This document shows, piece after piece, positions 31,951 through 43,360 of a stretch of DNA of 64,000 nt; the stretch's first letter is position 1; every line of letters starts with the position of its first letter. The stretch is from Achromobacter mucicolens (GTDB taxonomy: Bacteria; Pseudomonadota; Gammaproteobacteria; Burkholderiales; Burkholderiaceae_B). The DNA is taken from contig NZ_CADIJP010000024.1 of the NCBI RefSeq assembly GCF_902859725.1, positions 1 through 64,000 of the forward strand, given 5' to 3'. The notes below the pieces were generated by a model that searched no databases, was not told the DNA's origin, and was given only the letters and a program-made list of their open reading frames with translations. The translations under genes and the position numbers were made by a program.

Positions 31951-32853
31951 ATGAATCGTCTTATGCCCATCCTGGTCGGCCTGCTCATCGTGCTGGCCCT
32001 CCTTTCCTCCAGCGTTTTCGTGGTCCGCGAGCGCGACTATGCCCTGGTGTTCTCGCTGGGTGAGGTCCGCCGCGTCATCAGTGAACCTGGCCTGTACTTC
32101 AAGGTTCCGCCGCCTTTCCAGAATGTCGTCACGCTCGACAAGCGCATTCTGACCATCGAAACCAACGAAGCCGAGCGCATCCAGACTTCCGAAAAGAAGA
32201 ACCTGCTGATCGACTCGTACGTCAAGTGGCGCATTGCGGATCCCCGTCTGTTCTACGTGACGTTCGGCGGCAACGAGCGTGCGGCGCAAGAGCGCCTGCA
32301 AGCTCAGATCCGCGACGCCCTGAACGCATCGGTCAACGTGCGTACGGTGCGCGACGTGGTCTCGACCGAACGCGACAAGATCATGACGGAAATCCTGGAC
32401 AACGTCGCCAAGCGCGCCGAGCCGCTGGGCGTGCAGATCGTTGACGTGCGTCTGCGCCGCATCGAGTTCGCGCCGGAAATTTCCGAGTCGGTGTACCGCC
32501 GCATGGAAGCCGAGCGTACCCGCGTGGCGAACGAACTGCGCTCCATCGGCGCCGCCGAAGGCGAGAAGATCCGCGCCGAGGCCGACCGCCAGCGCGAGGT
32601 CATCGTGGCCCAGGCGTACGCCAAGGCCCAGGGCATCATGGGTGAGGGCGACGCCGCCGCCGCAGCCATCTACGCCCAGGCTTATGGCAAGAATCCGGAC
32701 TTCTATACGTACTACAAGAGCCTGGAAGCCTATCGCGCCTCGTTCTCCAAGCCGGGCGACGTGTTGGTGGTGGACCCCAGCTCCAGCTTCTTCCAGTTCA
32801 TGAAGGATCCGGCAGGCGCCGCCCTGGCGCCGGTCACCGTGCCGGCCAAGTAA
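31951..32853 (+). CDS. hflC: HflC, FtsH-modulating membrane protease subunit (SPFH)
   Basis: Partner of HflK. It has 300 residues with an N-terminal membrane helix at about 5-25 (LMPILVGLLIVLALLSSSVF), an SPFH domain (about 25-200) and the helical end RAEADRQREVIVAQAYAKAQ. The C-terminal LVVDPSSSFFQFMKDP is the usual HflC ending. GGAGGAG lies before the ATG. The operon ends in a strong terminator 26 bases later. Confidence 0.96.
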   Translation: MNRLMPILVGLLIVLALLSSSVFVVRERDYALVFSLGEVRRVISEPGLYFKVPPPFQNVVTLDKRILTIETNEAERIQTSEKKNLLIDSYVKWRIADPRLFYVTFGGNERAAQERLQAQIRDALNASVNVRTVRDVVSTERDKIMTEILDNVAKRAEPLGVQIVDVRLRRIEFAPEISESVYRRMEAERTRVANELRSIGAAEGEKIRAEADRQREVIVAQAYAKAQGIMGEGDAAAAAIYAQAYGKNPDFYTYYKSLEAYRASFSKPGDVLVVDPSSSFFQFMKDPAGAALAPVTVPAK

Positions 32854-32879
32854 CCGGCAGCAGTCCGCACGAACGAAAA

Positions 32880-32907
32880 AGCCCCTCGGATAACCGAGGG
32901 GCTTTTC
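32880..32907 (+). terminator. Terminator after hflC
   Basis: A perfect 10-bp stem AGCCCCTCGG / CCGAGGGGCT with a four-base loop followed by TTTTCT. Confidence 0.9.
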
Positions 32908-33030
32908 TGCTTCTGGCGGGATGCTCCCTTGCCGGTATCGGGGACGCCGCCGGGCTCTGGACATGCCCGTCCCCCAGGTGGCGCTTGCCGCTGAACCATG
33001 TACAATACCGCGTAAGCTAGAAAACATTCC

Positions 33031-33068
33031 GCAGCGGCTGAGCGGGCTTACGCCCCTCAGCCGCTTTT
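33031..33068 (+). terminator. Terminator-like hairpin in front of hisZ (possible attenuator)
   Basis: GCGGCTGAG / CTCAGCCGC with an inner GGGC/GCCC stem, followed by TTTTCGTTT. It lies 52 bases before the hisZ start and after the hflC terminator; a TACAAT at 33001-33006 could start a transcript of about 60 bases ending here. So it may attenuate hisZ or end a small RNA. No -35 box is convincing and no leader peptide rich in His is visible. Confidence 0.6.
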
Positions 33069-33119
33069 CGTTTGGGCGACGCCCACGCATCACTTGGCGT
33101 TATTCAGGTAAACACATTC

Positions 33120-34277
33120 ATGGGTAACTGGCTGCTGCCCGAAAGCCTCGCCGACGTACTTCCGGCAGAGGCCCGGCGCATCGAGGAACTGCGCCGCGAA
33201 CTTCTCGATCTTTACCGTACATACGGGTTCGAGCTGGTCGCGCCGCCCCTGGTCGAGTACATCGATTCATTGCTGTCGGGCACCGGCAGCGATCTGGATC
33301 TGCGCACCTGCAAGCTGATCGACCAGCTTTCGGGCCGCACGCTGGGCGTGCGCGCGGACATGACTCCCCAGGTCACGCGCATTGACGCGCACTTGCTCAA
33401 CCGCGCCGGCGTCACCCGCCTGTGCTATTGCGGCAATGTGCTGCATGCCCGTCCCTCGGACTTGCTGTCGAGCCGCGAGTTGCTGCAGATCGGCGCCGAA
33501 ATCTACGGCCATGCCGGATTCGAAGCCGATCTGGAAATCATCCAGCTGGTGCTGGAAACCGTTGCCATCGCCGGCGTTCGCAATCCGCGCCTGGATCTGA
33601 ATCACCCCGGGGTGCTGCGCGCGATCCTGAAGTCGGATCCGGCGGCTGCCGAGCTGGCGCAGGACGCGATCCGGCTGATGCGCGACAAGGACGTGCCCGG
33701 ACTGGGCGAGCTGGCGGCGCGCGCGCCCGGCATCCGTCCGGAAACGCTGAAGGCGCTGCAATTGCTGCCCACGCTGTACGGTGGTCAGGACGTGCTGAAG
33801 ATCGCCCGCCGTGACCTGCCGGCGCTGCCGGGTATCGCCGAGGCGCTCGACGCCCTTCAGGCAGTGGTCGACGCCATGCCCAACGTGTCTTTCAGCGTCG
33901 ATCTGGCCGACGTCGGTGGTTACGCTTACCACTCGGGCGTCAAGTTTGCGCTTTACGCTGAAGGCTGGCACGACGCGTTGGTCAGCGGTGGCCGCTACGA
34001 TGACGTCAGCCACGCGTTTGGCCGGTCGCGTCCGGCAACGGGCTTCAGTCTTGATTTACGCAAGCTGGCGGCGGGTCTGCCGCCGGCGGAAAGGGCGCGA
34101 GCGGTTCGCGCGCCCTGGGGGCAGGCCCCCGCTCTGACCGAGGCGGTTCGCCGCTTGCGCCGGTCAGGGGAAATCGTCGTTCAGGTATTGCCCGGTCACG
34201 AGCAGGATCAGGACGAATTCGTTTGCGATCGCGAGCTGGCGCTGCAGGATGGCGTCTGGACGGTCAAAACGCTGTGA
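33120..34277 (+). CDS. hisZ: HisZ, ATP phosphoribosyltransferase regulatory subunit
   Basis: Catalytically inactive relative of histidyl-tRNA synthetase that forms an octamer with the short HisG and confers feedback control by histidine. It has 385 residues: [20 protein letters not shown], then the class II fold with [13 protein letters not shown] near residue 75 and [13 protein letters not shown] near 268; the anticodon domain is missing, as expected. Start at 33120 has AGG ten bases upstream; the 16-codon extension is not needed. A hisZ gene implies a short-form hisG elsewhere. Next to purA, which is the usual place in this group. Confidence 0.93.
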   Translation: MGNWLLPESLADVLPAEARRIEELRRELLDLYRTYGFELVAPPLVEYIDSLLSGTGSDLDLRTCKLIDQLSGRTLGVRADMTPQVTRIDAHLLNRAGVTRLCYCGNVLHARPSDLLSSRELLQIGAEIYGHAGFEADLEIIQLVLETVAIAGVRNPRLDLNHPGVLRAILKSDPAAAELAQDAIRLMRDKDVPGLGELAARAPGIRPETLKALQLLPTLYGGQDVLKIARRDLPALPGIAEALDALQAVVDAMPNVSFSVDLADVGGYAYHSGVKFALYAEGWHDALVSGGRYDDVSHAFGRSRPATGFSLDLRKLAAGLPPAERARAVRAPWGQAPALTEAVRRLRRSGEIVVQVLPGHEQDQDEFVCDRELALQDGVWTVKTL

Positions 34278-34281
34278 CTAA

Positions 34282-35649
<1,368 letters not shown>

Positions 35650-35667
35650 CATCGGGTTATTATTCCC

Positions 35668-35706
35668 AAGGCCGCCGCCGGTCATACCGGCGGCGGCCTT
35701 TTCGTA
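35668..35706 (+). terminator. Terminator after purA
   Basis: A 15-bp perfect stem (35668-35682 against 35686-35700) with a three-base loop and TTTTCGTATTTTT behind it; one of the strongest in the window. Confidence 0.95.
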
Positions 35707-35730
35707 TTTTTGTGCAGGAGATGCTTGCCT

Positions 35731-36273
35731 ATGAGCACGCCGACCAGTGACGATAGCCACCTGTGGGTAACGTGGGACGATTACAACCGCTTGATCGAGC
35801 GCCTTACTTTGCAGGTGCACCAGTCGGGCTGGAAGTTTGACAAGATTCTTTGCCTGGCGCGCGGTGGTATGCGCGTGGGTGACGTCATGTCGCGTATTTT
35901 TGACGTGCCGCTGGGCATTCTTGCCACCAGCAGCTATCGCGAGGCGGCTGGCACCAAGCAAGGCGACATGGACATCGCCCAGTTCATCACCATCACCCGC
36001 GGCACGCTGTCCGGCCGGGTGTTGCTGGTGGACGACATGGTCGATACCGGCAAGACCTTCAACAAGGTCTTCGATCACCTGAAGAGCCAGTTCGCCGACA
36101 TCACCGAATTGCGCAGCGCCGTGCTGTGGTGGAAGGGGCATTCCCTGGCAACGCCCGACTATTACGTCGAGAAGCTGCCCACGAATCCCTGGATTCACCA
36201 GCCTTTCGAAGACTACGACAGCTTGCGTCCCCATCAATTGGAAGCCTGGATCCGCAAGGGTTCCCAGAGCTGA
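35731..36273 (+). CDS. Phosphoribosyltransferase of the Gpt / xanthine-guanine type
   Basis: Type I phosphoribosyltransferase, 180 residues. The PRPP loop VLLVDDMVDTGKT stands near residue 98; the N-terminal hood begins WVTWDDYNRLIERL and the core LCLARGGMRVGD near 42. Close relatives are annotated as purine (hypoxanthine/xanthine-guanine) salvage enzymes, consistent with the purA neighbour, but the substrate cannot be read from sequence. Start at 35731 (MSTPTSDDSH) is preceded by AGGAG; the longer reading has no ribosome site. Most likely transcribed separately since a terminator precedes it. Confidence 0.85.
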   Translation: MSTPTSDDSHLWVTWDDYNRLIERLTLQVHQSGWKFDKILCLARGGMRVGDVMSRIFDVPLGILATSSYREAAGTKQGDMDIAQFITITRGTLSGRVLLVDDMVDTGKTFNKVFDHLKSQFADITELRSAVLWWKGHSLATPDYYVEKLPTNPWIHQPFEDYDSLRPHQLEAWIRKGSQS

Positions 36274-36612
36274 TAGCAGGCAGGAAAAGGGCGGGGCCCA
36301 GGGCGCGGACTGTCCCTGGCAGTAGTCAAACCGTCCTTGACCATGCTAGAATCGCTGGTTATCGCTAAACCGAACTTGGCTTGTTACTCTTTGGGTAGTC
36401 TTTGGGTAACGGAAACAGCCAGCTCAAACCCGGGTGAACGCATGCCCGGGTTGCGCTTTCAAGGTTCACAGTTCGCGGTACTTGCCTATTGGCGGTTTGC
36501 AGGTCTTATCGCCAGAGGCCGTCTTCGCGTACCTGGGTCCGCGCAGCGTTGCTGGAAAAGCAAGCCAGGTTTGTCATCAACTTTGTTACCCTACAAGCAG
36601 GCCAATTACTTT
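36274..36612 (+). other. Leader region of the rpsU-dnaG-rpoD locus
   Basis: 339 bases without a gene. TAGAAT at 36347-36352 is the best -10 hexamer; TTTGGGTA is repeated at about 36389 and 36401. A perfect 8-bp hairpin AACCCGGG / CCCGGGTT with a 10-base loop lies at 36427-36452, 160 bases before rpsU. The transcript would thus have a leader of about 250 bases. Small frames here have no ribosome site. Confidence 0.5.
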
Positions 36613-36825
36613 ATGCCTATCGTTCGACTGAAGGAAAACGAACCGTTTGAAGCCGCTCTGCGCCGCTTCAAGCGCACCATCGAAAAGACCGGTTTGCTCA
36701 CCGAACTGCGCTCGCGCGAGTTCTATGAGAAGCCCACCGCCGAGCGCAAGCGCAAGCATGCCGCCGCCGTGAAGCGCCACTACAAGCGCATCCGTAGCCA
36801 ACAACTGCCCCCGCGCCTGTATTGA
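36613..36825 (+). CDS. rpsU: 30S ribosomal protein S21
   Basis: Small-subunit protein needed for start-site recognition, 70 residues, with the standard start [21 protein letters not shown] and a basic end [10 protein letters not shown]. First gene of the macromolecular-synthesis locus, which couples ribosomal protein, primase and sigma factor. The ORF can be read further upstream but only from the leader. Confidence 0.98.
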   Translation: MPIVRLKENEPFEAALRRFKRTIEKTGLLTELRSREFYEKPTAERKRKHAAAVKRHYKRIRSQQLPPRLY

Positions 36826-36844
36826 TTTCTGATTCCCGAATCTA

Positions 36845-38920
36845 TTGATTCCAGAATCATTCATCCAGGATTTGCTCGCCCGAGTCGACGTCGTCGACGT
36901 TGTCGGGCGATATGTGCAGTTGCGAAAGGGTGGGGCCAACTTGCTTGGCCTGTGCCCCTTTCATAACGAAAAAAGCCCCTCGTTCACTGTCAGCCCCACC
37001 AAGCAGTTCTATCACTGCTTCGGTTGTGGAGCGCATGGCAGCGCCATCACCTTCCTGATGGAACATACGGGCGCCAGTTTCCCCGACGCCGTGCGTACGC
37101 TCGCGGCGTCGGCGGGAATGACGGTCCCCGAAGAAAACCGCAGTCCCCGCCAGCAGCAGGAGTCCGCGCGCCGCAAGGCCGAGGAATCCCGGCACACCCA
37201 GGTGCTGGACGCTGCCCAAGCCCATTACCTGAAACTGCTGCGCGCTTCGCCCGCCGCCGTCCGCTATTTGAAGCAGCGCGGCCTGACTGGCGAGATCGCC
37301 GCGCATTTCGGCCTGGGCTGGTCAGGCACGGACCGGCACGGTCTGTCCCAGGTGTTTCCGAACTACGAGGACCCCACGTTGGTGGAGTCCGGCCTCGTCA
37401 TCGAGTCCGAGGACGGGCGGCGCTACGATCGCTTTCGCGAACGGGTGATGTTTCCGATCCGCAATGCGCGGGGAAGCCTCATCGGGTTTGGCGGCCGGAT
37501 CATCGGCAAAGGCGAACCCAAGTACCTGAACTCTCCTGAAACTCCCCTGTTTTCGAAGGGGCAGGAGCTCTACGGGTTGTGGGAAGCCCGCCAGGCCATC
37601 CGCCAGGAAGGCCAGGTGATTGTCGTCGAGGGCTACATGGACGTGGTCGGCTTGGCGCAGCAGGGCATCGCCAATGCCGTTGCCACGCTCGGCACCGCCA
37701 CCACACCGGATCACGTCAAGAAGCTCTTGCGCGCCAGCGACAAGGTCATCTTCAGCTTCGATGGCGACAAGGCCGGCCGGCGCGCCGCCTGGCGCGCGCT
37801 GCAGGCCTGTCTGCCGGTGCTTCGGGATGACATCGCGATCCGGTTCCTCTTCCTGCCGGCGGAGCATGATCCCGATTCGTATGTGCGCGAATTGGGCGCC
37901 GAAGCGTTCCGCGCGTGTCTGGGCGACGCCGTGGCGCTGTCGCGCTTCCTGTTGGACGAATTGGCGTCGCGTCACAACATGACCGAGGCCGAAGGGCGCG
38001 CCAGTTGTCTGCACGAGGCCAAGCCGCTGCTGGCAACGATCCCCGAGTGCGCGTTGCGCGTGCAGATCGAACGGGAAATGGCCAAGCTGGTGCAATTGAC
38101 GCCCGAGGAAATGGCGCAGGTTCTGGCGCAACAGCCTGCCAAGCCATTTGCGCCGGCCGCGCGGCCCGCGTCGGGCGGTGGCGAGTCCGGCATGGCCCCG
38201 GGCGGCGAGCCGAGCCACGACGGCGGCCCGCCGGACATGGGCTACGACTACGGCAATCACGACTTCCACGACATTCCCGCCGACGAGTCCGACGATTACG
38301 GCCAGTACGCCTCGCATGGCGAAGAGTCTGGTGGCGGATCTGCGGGCTGGCAGCCAGGCGCAAAGCCGGAATGGAAGGGCAAGAGCGATTGGAAAGGCAA
38401 GAGCGACTGGAAGGGCAAGGGTGATTGGAAGGGCGGCAAGGGCAACTGGAAAGGCCGGCGCGACAACGATGTTGGCGGCTTCGAGGGGCGCCGCACCATG
38501 CCGTCGCTGGCCAAGCGGCTCTTGAGCCTGCTGCTCGCGCATCCTGAACTGGTCGACTCCATGGGAGATCAGCAGCTTGAAGTCATCGACCACGGCCCCC
38601 ATCTAGGATTGGTACGAGACCTGATCATGCTGGCGCAATCCAGCGGCGCGCGCCATGTCGGCGCCTTGCTGGAGGCCGCGGAGCCGGACTCGGACCTTGC
38701 AACCGTATTGAAGGGGCTGCGGGCGGACATCCTGGCGCAGGAAGACCTGCCCGACCCGCAGACGGAATGGGACGATGCGTTGCGGCGGATCGAGTTCGAT
38801 TCGGCGAAAAATGAAATGGCCAAGCTGGCGGCTTCCGGACTGGCTTCGGAAGAGGCTCGCAAGCGGTATCTTGAGCTCTCCCGCCGCATGACCGTGCTGA
38901 AAGGTGCCGGGATACGCTAA
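36845..38920 (+). CDS. dnaG: DNA primase DnaG with Trp-Lys-Gly repeat linker
   Basis: Makes RNA primers for replication; 691 residues, long for the family (E. coli 581). Order: zinc-binding domain (CPFH near 37, CFGC near 58), RNA polymerase domain with RFRERVMFPI (about 200) and Toprim VVEGYMDVV near 262 plus FDGDKAG near 305, then a Gly/Pro/Asp-rich linker of about 110 residues and the C-terminal DnaB-binding helical domain from about 555. The linker carries five tandem copies of a W-K-G-K-x-D-type unit at nucleotides 38370-38460. Start codon is TTG (MIPESFIQDLL); no ATG is available in frame. A weak start fits the low copy number of primase. Confidence 0.96.
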   Translation: MIPESFIQDLLARVDVVDVVGRYVQLRKGGANLLGLCPFHNEKSPSFTVSPTKQFYHCFGCGAHGSAITFLMEHTGASFPDAVRTLAASAGMTVPEENRSPRQQQESARRKAEESRHTQVLDAAQAHYLKLLRASPAAVRYLKQRGLTGEIAAHFGLGWSGTDRHGLSQVFPNYEDPTLVESGLVIESEDGRRYDRFRERVMFPIRNARGSLIGFGGRIIGKGEPKYLNSPETPLFSKGQELYGLWEARQAIRQEGQVIVVEGYMDVVGLAQQGIANAVATLGTATTPDHVKKLLRASDKVIFSFDGDKAGRRAAWRALQACLPVLRDDIAIRFLFLPAEHDPDSYVRELGAEAFRACLGDAVALSRFLLDELASRHNMTEAEGRASCLHEAKPLLATIPECALRVQIEREMAKLVQLTPEEMAQVLAQQPAKPFAPAARPASGGGESGMAPGGEPSHDGGPPDMGYDYGNHDFHDIPADESDDYGQYASHGEESGGGSAGWQPGAKPEWKGKSDWKGKSDWKGKGDWKGGKGNWKGRRDNDVGGFEGRRTMPSLAKRLLSLLLAHPELVDSMGDQQLEVIDHGPHLGLVRDLIMLAQSSGARHVGALLEAAEPDSDLATVLKGLRADILAQEDLPDPQTEWDDALRRIEFDSAKNEMAKLAASGLASEEARKRYLELSRRMTVLKGAGIR
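38370..38460 (+). repeat. Tandem Trp-Lys-Gly coding repeat in dnaG
   Basis: Five units, spaced 5-7 codons apart, of Trp-Lys-Gly followed by Lys and usually Ser-Asp or Gly-Asp, for example WKGKSD twice and WKGKGD once; the DNA is nearly repeated as well (TGGAAGGGCAAG / TGGAAAGGCAAG). The block is strongly basic with regularly placed Trp and follows an acidic Asp/Tyr-rich segment. Confidence 0.85.
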
Positions 38921-39662
38921 ATACGCTAAAATCAAAGGTTTTCCGCTCATGCGGGGGCTGTGAGGCCAGCGCAGAGCCGGTGCAGTTCGGCTAAGCGCGG
39001 ATGCCGCCATTGCCAGCTGTGCCCGACTGTTGCATGATCGCTGGAAATTCAAGGTCGATTGGTGGCGGATTGTTCGCCATATCGATGCAGCAAGAGCAGG
39101 AACGTGACACGAAGTCCGGCAACTGGAATCTATTCCGGAAGCCGGAATCTAATGATTTATGTACCAATTTGACGAGAGCGGCCTGAAGCTCGGGCATCCC
39201 GGTTATTGAGCCCAGGCGGCATCGCTAACCACTAAAAAAGGTTAGAAACGGGACGCGTGCGTCAAAATTGTTACATCGTTAATTAATATAGCTGAGCGGT
39301 GGATCAAAAGCAGTTCAGCAGCGGTAACTCCGCGTGGCGTGAGTGGTTTGGGTGCTGTGTATACGTAGCTGCTTGGGGCAATGGCCCGATAAGCGAGCAA
39401 AGCCTATTTATAGGCAGGCAGCCCCCCCAACGTCCGGAACCCGCTGTTGAATGAGGTCATGCACGTCGGGCGTCAGAACGGTTAAGAACCGGAGACGTCG
39501 CCAGACGGGCTCGCAAGAGCCGGTGCTGCGAACAACGCAGCCGCGTGATCTTCGCCGATCCACCAGATTTACCCGTATTCCATGCCGCACCGGATCCGTA
39601 TCCGGCGCGGCGTTATGCGGTGCAACAAGCCCGAACGGGTTGCGACGACCACGGAAGCGACT
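38921..39662 (+). other. Long leader and promoter region of rpoD
   Basis: 742 bases without a gene between dnaG and rpoD. The stretch 39260-39300 is AT-rich (TTGTTA, TAATAT, TATAGC) and likely holds the rpoD promoter. Three hairpins follow before the start codon: GGCTC-GCAA-GAGCC at 39508-39521 (GNRA tetraloop), GCTGCG-AACAA-CGCAGC at 39525-39541, and GCCGC-A-CCGGAT-CCGT-ATCCGG-C-GCGGC at 39584-39611. None has a T-run. The leader may carry post-transcriptional control or be a stability element. Confidence 0.6.
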
Positions 39663-41930
<2,268 letters not shown>

Positions 41931-41937
41931 ATTTCCT

Positions 41938-42016
<79 letters not shown>

Positions 42017-42023
42017 AGAATTG

Positions 42024-42064
42024 ACGCGGGTTTGCATGAAGTTCATGCAGCCCGCGTTTTCTTT
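42024..42064 (+). terminator. Terminator after rpoD-tRNA
   Basis: ACGCGGG / CCCGCGT with an inner TGCATGAA/TTCATGCA stem, followed by TTTCTTTT. It overlaps the 3' end of the integrase relic on the other strand. Confidence 0.85.
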
Positions 42065-42282
42065 TGTGTGTGGGATTTTTTGCCAATCTGGCTGAGCGCT
42101 GTTTTGATGGCATCCGTGGCCAGGTGCGCGTAGCGCTTGGTGCTGGCTGCTGACTTGTGCCCCAGCACGGCGCCCACGGTGTATAGGTCCACCTTGGCGT
42201 TGATTATCTCGCTCGCTGCGCTGTGTTGCAGGTCGTGAAAGCGCAGGTGGCCCCAGTATGCTGGAGTTGGTGAGCCATGTGT
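42043..42282 (-). pseudogene. C-terminal relic of a phage-type tyrosine integrase
   Basis: Read on the minus strand, this gives a continuous stretch ending at a TGA (42043-42045): WGHLRFHDLQHSAASEII, then VDLYTVGAVLGHKSAASTKR, then YAHLATDAIKTAL and SQIGKK. These are the last 70 residues of a tyrosine recombinase, including the GHK box and the active Tyr in KRYAHL. In the HDLRH box the catalytic Arg has become Gln (CAA). Nothing recognisable remains of the N-terminal 300 residues; the sequence becomes non-homologous around 42282. Its position immediately 3' of a tRNA gene, pointing toward it, fits an integrase left by an element that used this tRNA as its attachment site. It is certainly not functional by itself. 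Confidence 0.85.
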
Positions 42283-42511
42283 CCCGCAGCCGGACGCTTG
42301 AGCCGCGCGAGCGAGACGCTACGAGAAAGGCCGCGCAGGGGGAAGTGGGACTAATCTCCCTGGCTCTTGCGCCTTGGACAAGTAGGAGCCAAGGCGCACT
42401 GGCGTGCCGATCCTTCGGCTTTGCCTGAGCACATTGAAGTCTCTTTTTGAAACAACTGCAAAAAATGGTAAAAACTAAGGTTGTTATATAAGCCGCAGGA
42501 AGTTGCACACC
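42283..42511. other. Region between integrase relic and small membrane protein
   Basis: No gene recognised. The last 70 bases (42440-42492) are AT-rich with TTGAAA and TTATATA and may hold the promoter of the following gene; no typical spacing is found. Confidence 0.4.
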
Positions 42512-42850
42512 ATGAAGCAGTTGAAATTGAAGTCGGATCTCACCGTCGGAGACATCATCGGCCACGGGATTATCTGGATCCTCCTGAGTATCGTCACGTT
42601 CGGCCTAGCGCTTTTCGTGTTCCCGTATTACATGCAGCGTTTCATCATCAGCCGCACTTCGGTGCTCGATGATTCTGGACGCCGTGTTGGCCGCCTGCAA
42701 TGCACCATCGATCTGGCCAGCATTATCGGAAATATCGTCATCTGGGCGATTATCTCTATCGTCACTTTCGGCATCGGGTATCTGATCTTTCTGTACAAGA
42801 TCAACGCGCATTGCATGAATCACACTAAGGTGATTGACGTCACACTTTGA
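42512..42850 (+). CDS. Small two-helix membrane protein (DUF6693-like)
   Basis: 112 residues, with two hydrophobic helices at about 18-40 (HGIIWILLSIVTFGLALFVF) and 75-95 (IVIWAIISIVTFGIGYLIFL). The two helices and their flanks are similar to each other (IWxxxSIVTFGxxxxxF), so the protein is an internal duplication. It resembles the DUF898/DUF6693 type of small inner-membrane proteins, function unknown. Start at 42512 (MKQLKLKSD), AGGA eleven bases upstream. It lies alone between the integrase relic and a terminator and may be cargo of the former element or a bystander. Confidence 0.75.
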   Translation: MKQLKLKSDLTVGDIIGHGIIWILLSIVTFGLALFVFPYYMQRFIISRTSVLDDSGRRVGRLQCTIDLASIIGNIVIWAIISIVTFGIGYLIFLYKINAHCMNHTKVIDVTL

Positions 42851-42870
42851 CGCCGACGCTATGCCGCAGA

Positions 42871-42895
42871 CGGCCGCCTCCGGGCGGTTTTTTTG
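42871..42895 (+). terminator. Terminator after the small membrane protein
   Basis: A short stem CCGCC / GGCGG with a 4-base loop followed by seven T's. Confidence 0.8.
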
Positions 42896-43360
42896 TTTCC
42901 GGAGAGCAGGTACCAGGAGAAAACTGTCCGCCGGGCTGCGTGGGCAGCGGCTGGCAGCGTCACGCTCCCGCCCTCGCTCTGTGGGAACCGCTGCTTGATG
43001 CCAAAAGGACAAGGGGCCGGACAAAATGTGCGGTGTTTTGGCGGCGGAAATATTGGCAAAGCGGACGCAATCCGACGTAATCGGCGCGCATGACGCGAAG
43101 CGACCTGACACTCAGGTACCGCAGCCGCCAGCAATGGCGGCTGTTTTCATTTCCGGCGCACGGTTGGGCGTGAGGCTGCGCGAGCCGTGCAGCGGTGCCA
43201 TTCCTGATTGGTAACCTCGCGTAACACTTCCTCGTCCAAAAGGACTATTCCTCAATAATCCTCGAAACCGCTCGTGGCTGTGGGCGATGAGGGGAGGGCC
43301 CATCCGCCCCGTCTGATGTTTGGCATGTGCTGATACCGAAGCTCGATCGGAGGAAGTTTC
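42896..43360. other. Gene-free stretch before the autotransporter
   Basis: About 465 bases. A perfect hairpin AGCCGCCA / TGGCGGCT with GTTTTCATTT behind it (43123-43150) is a second intrinsic terminator on the plus strand with no gene in front of it, so it may end a short non-coding transcript or be the tail of a deleted gene. The last 160 bases should carry the autotransporter promoter. Confidence 0.5.
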
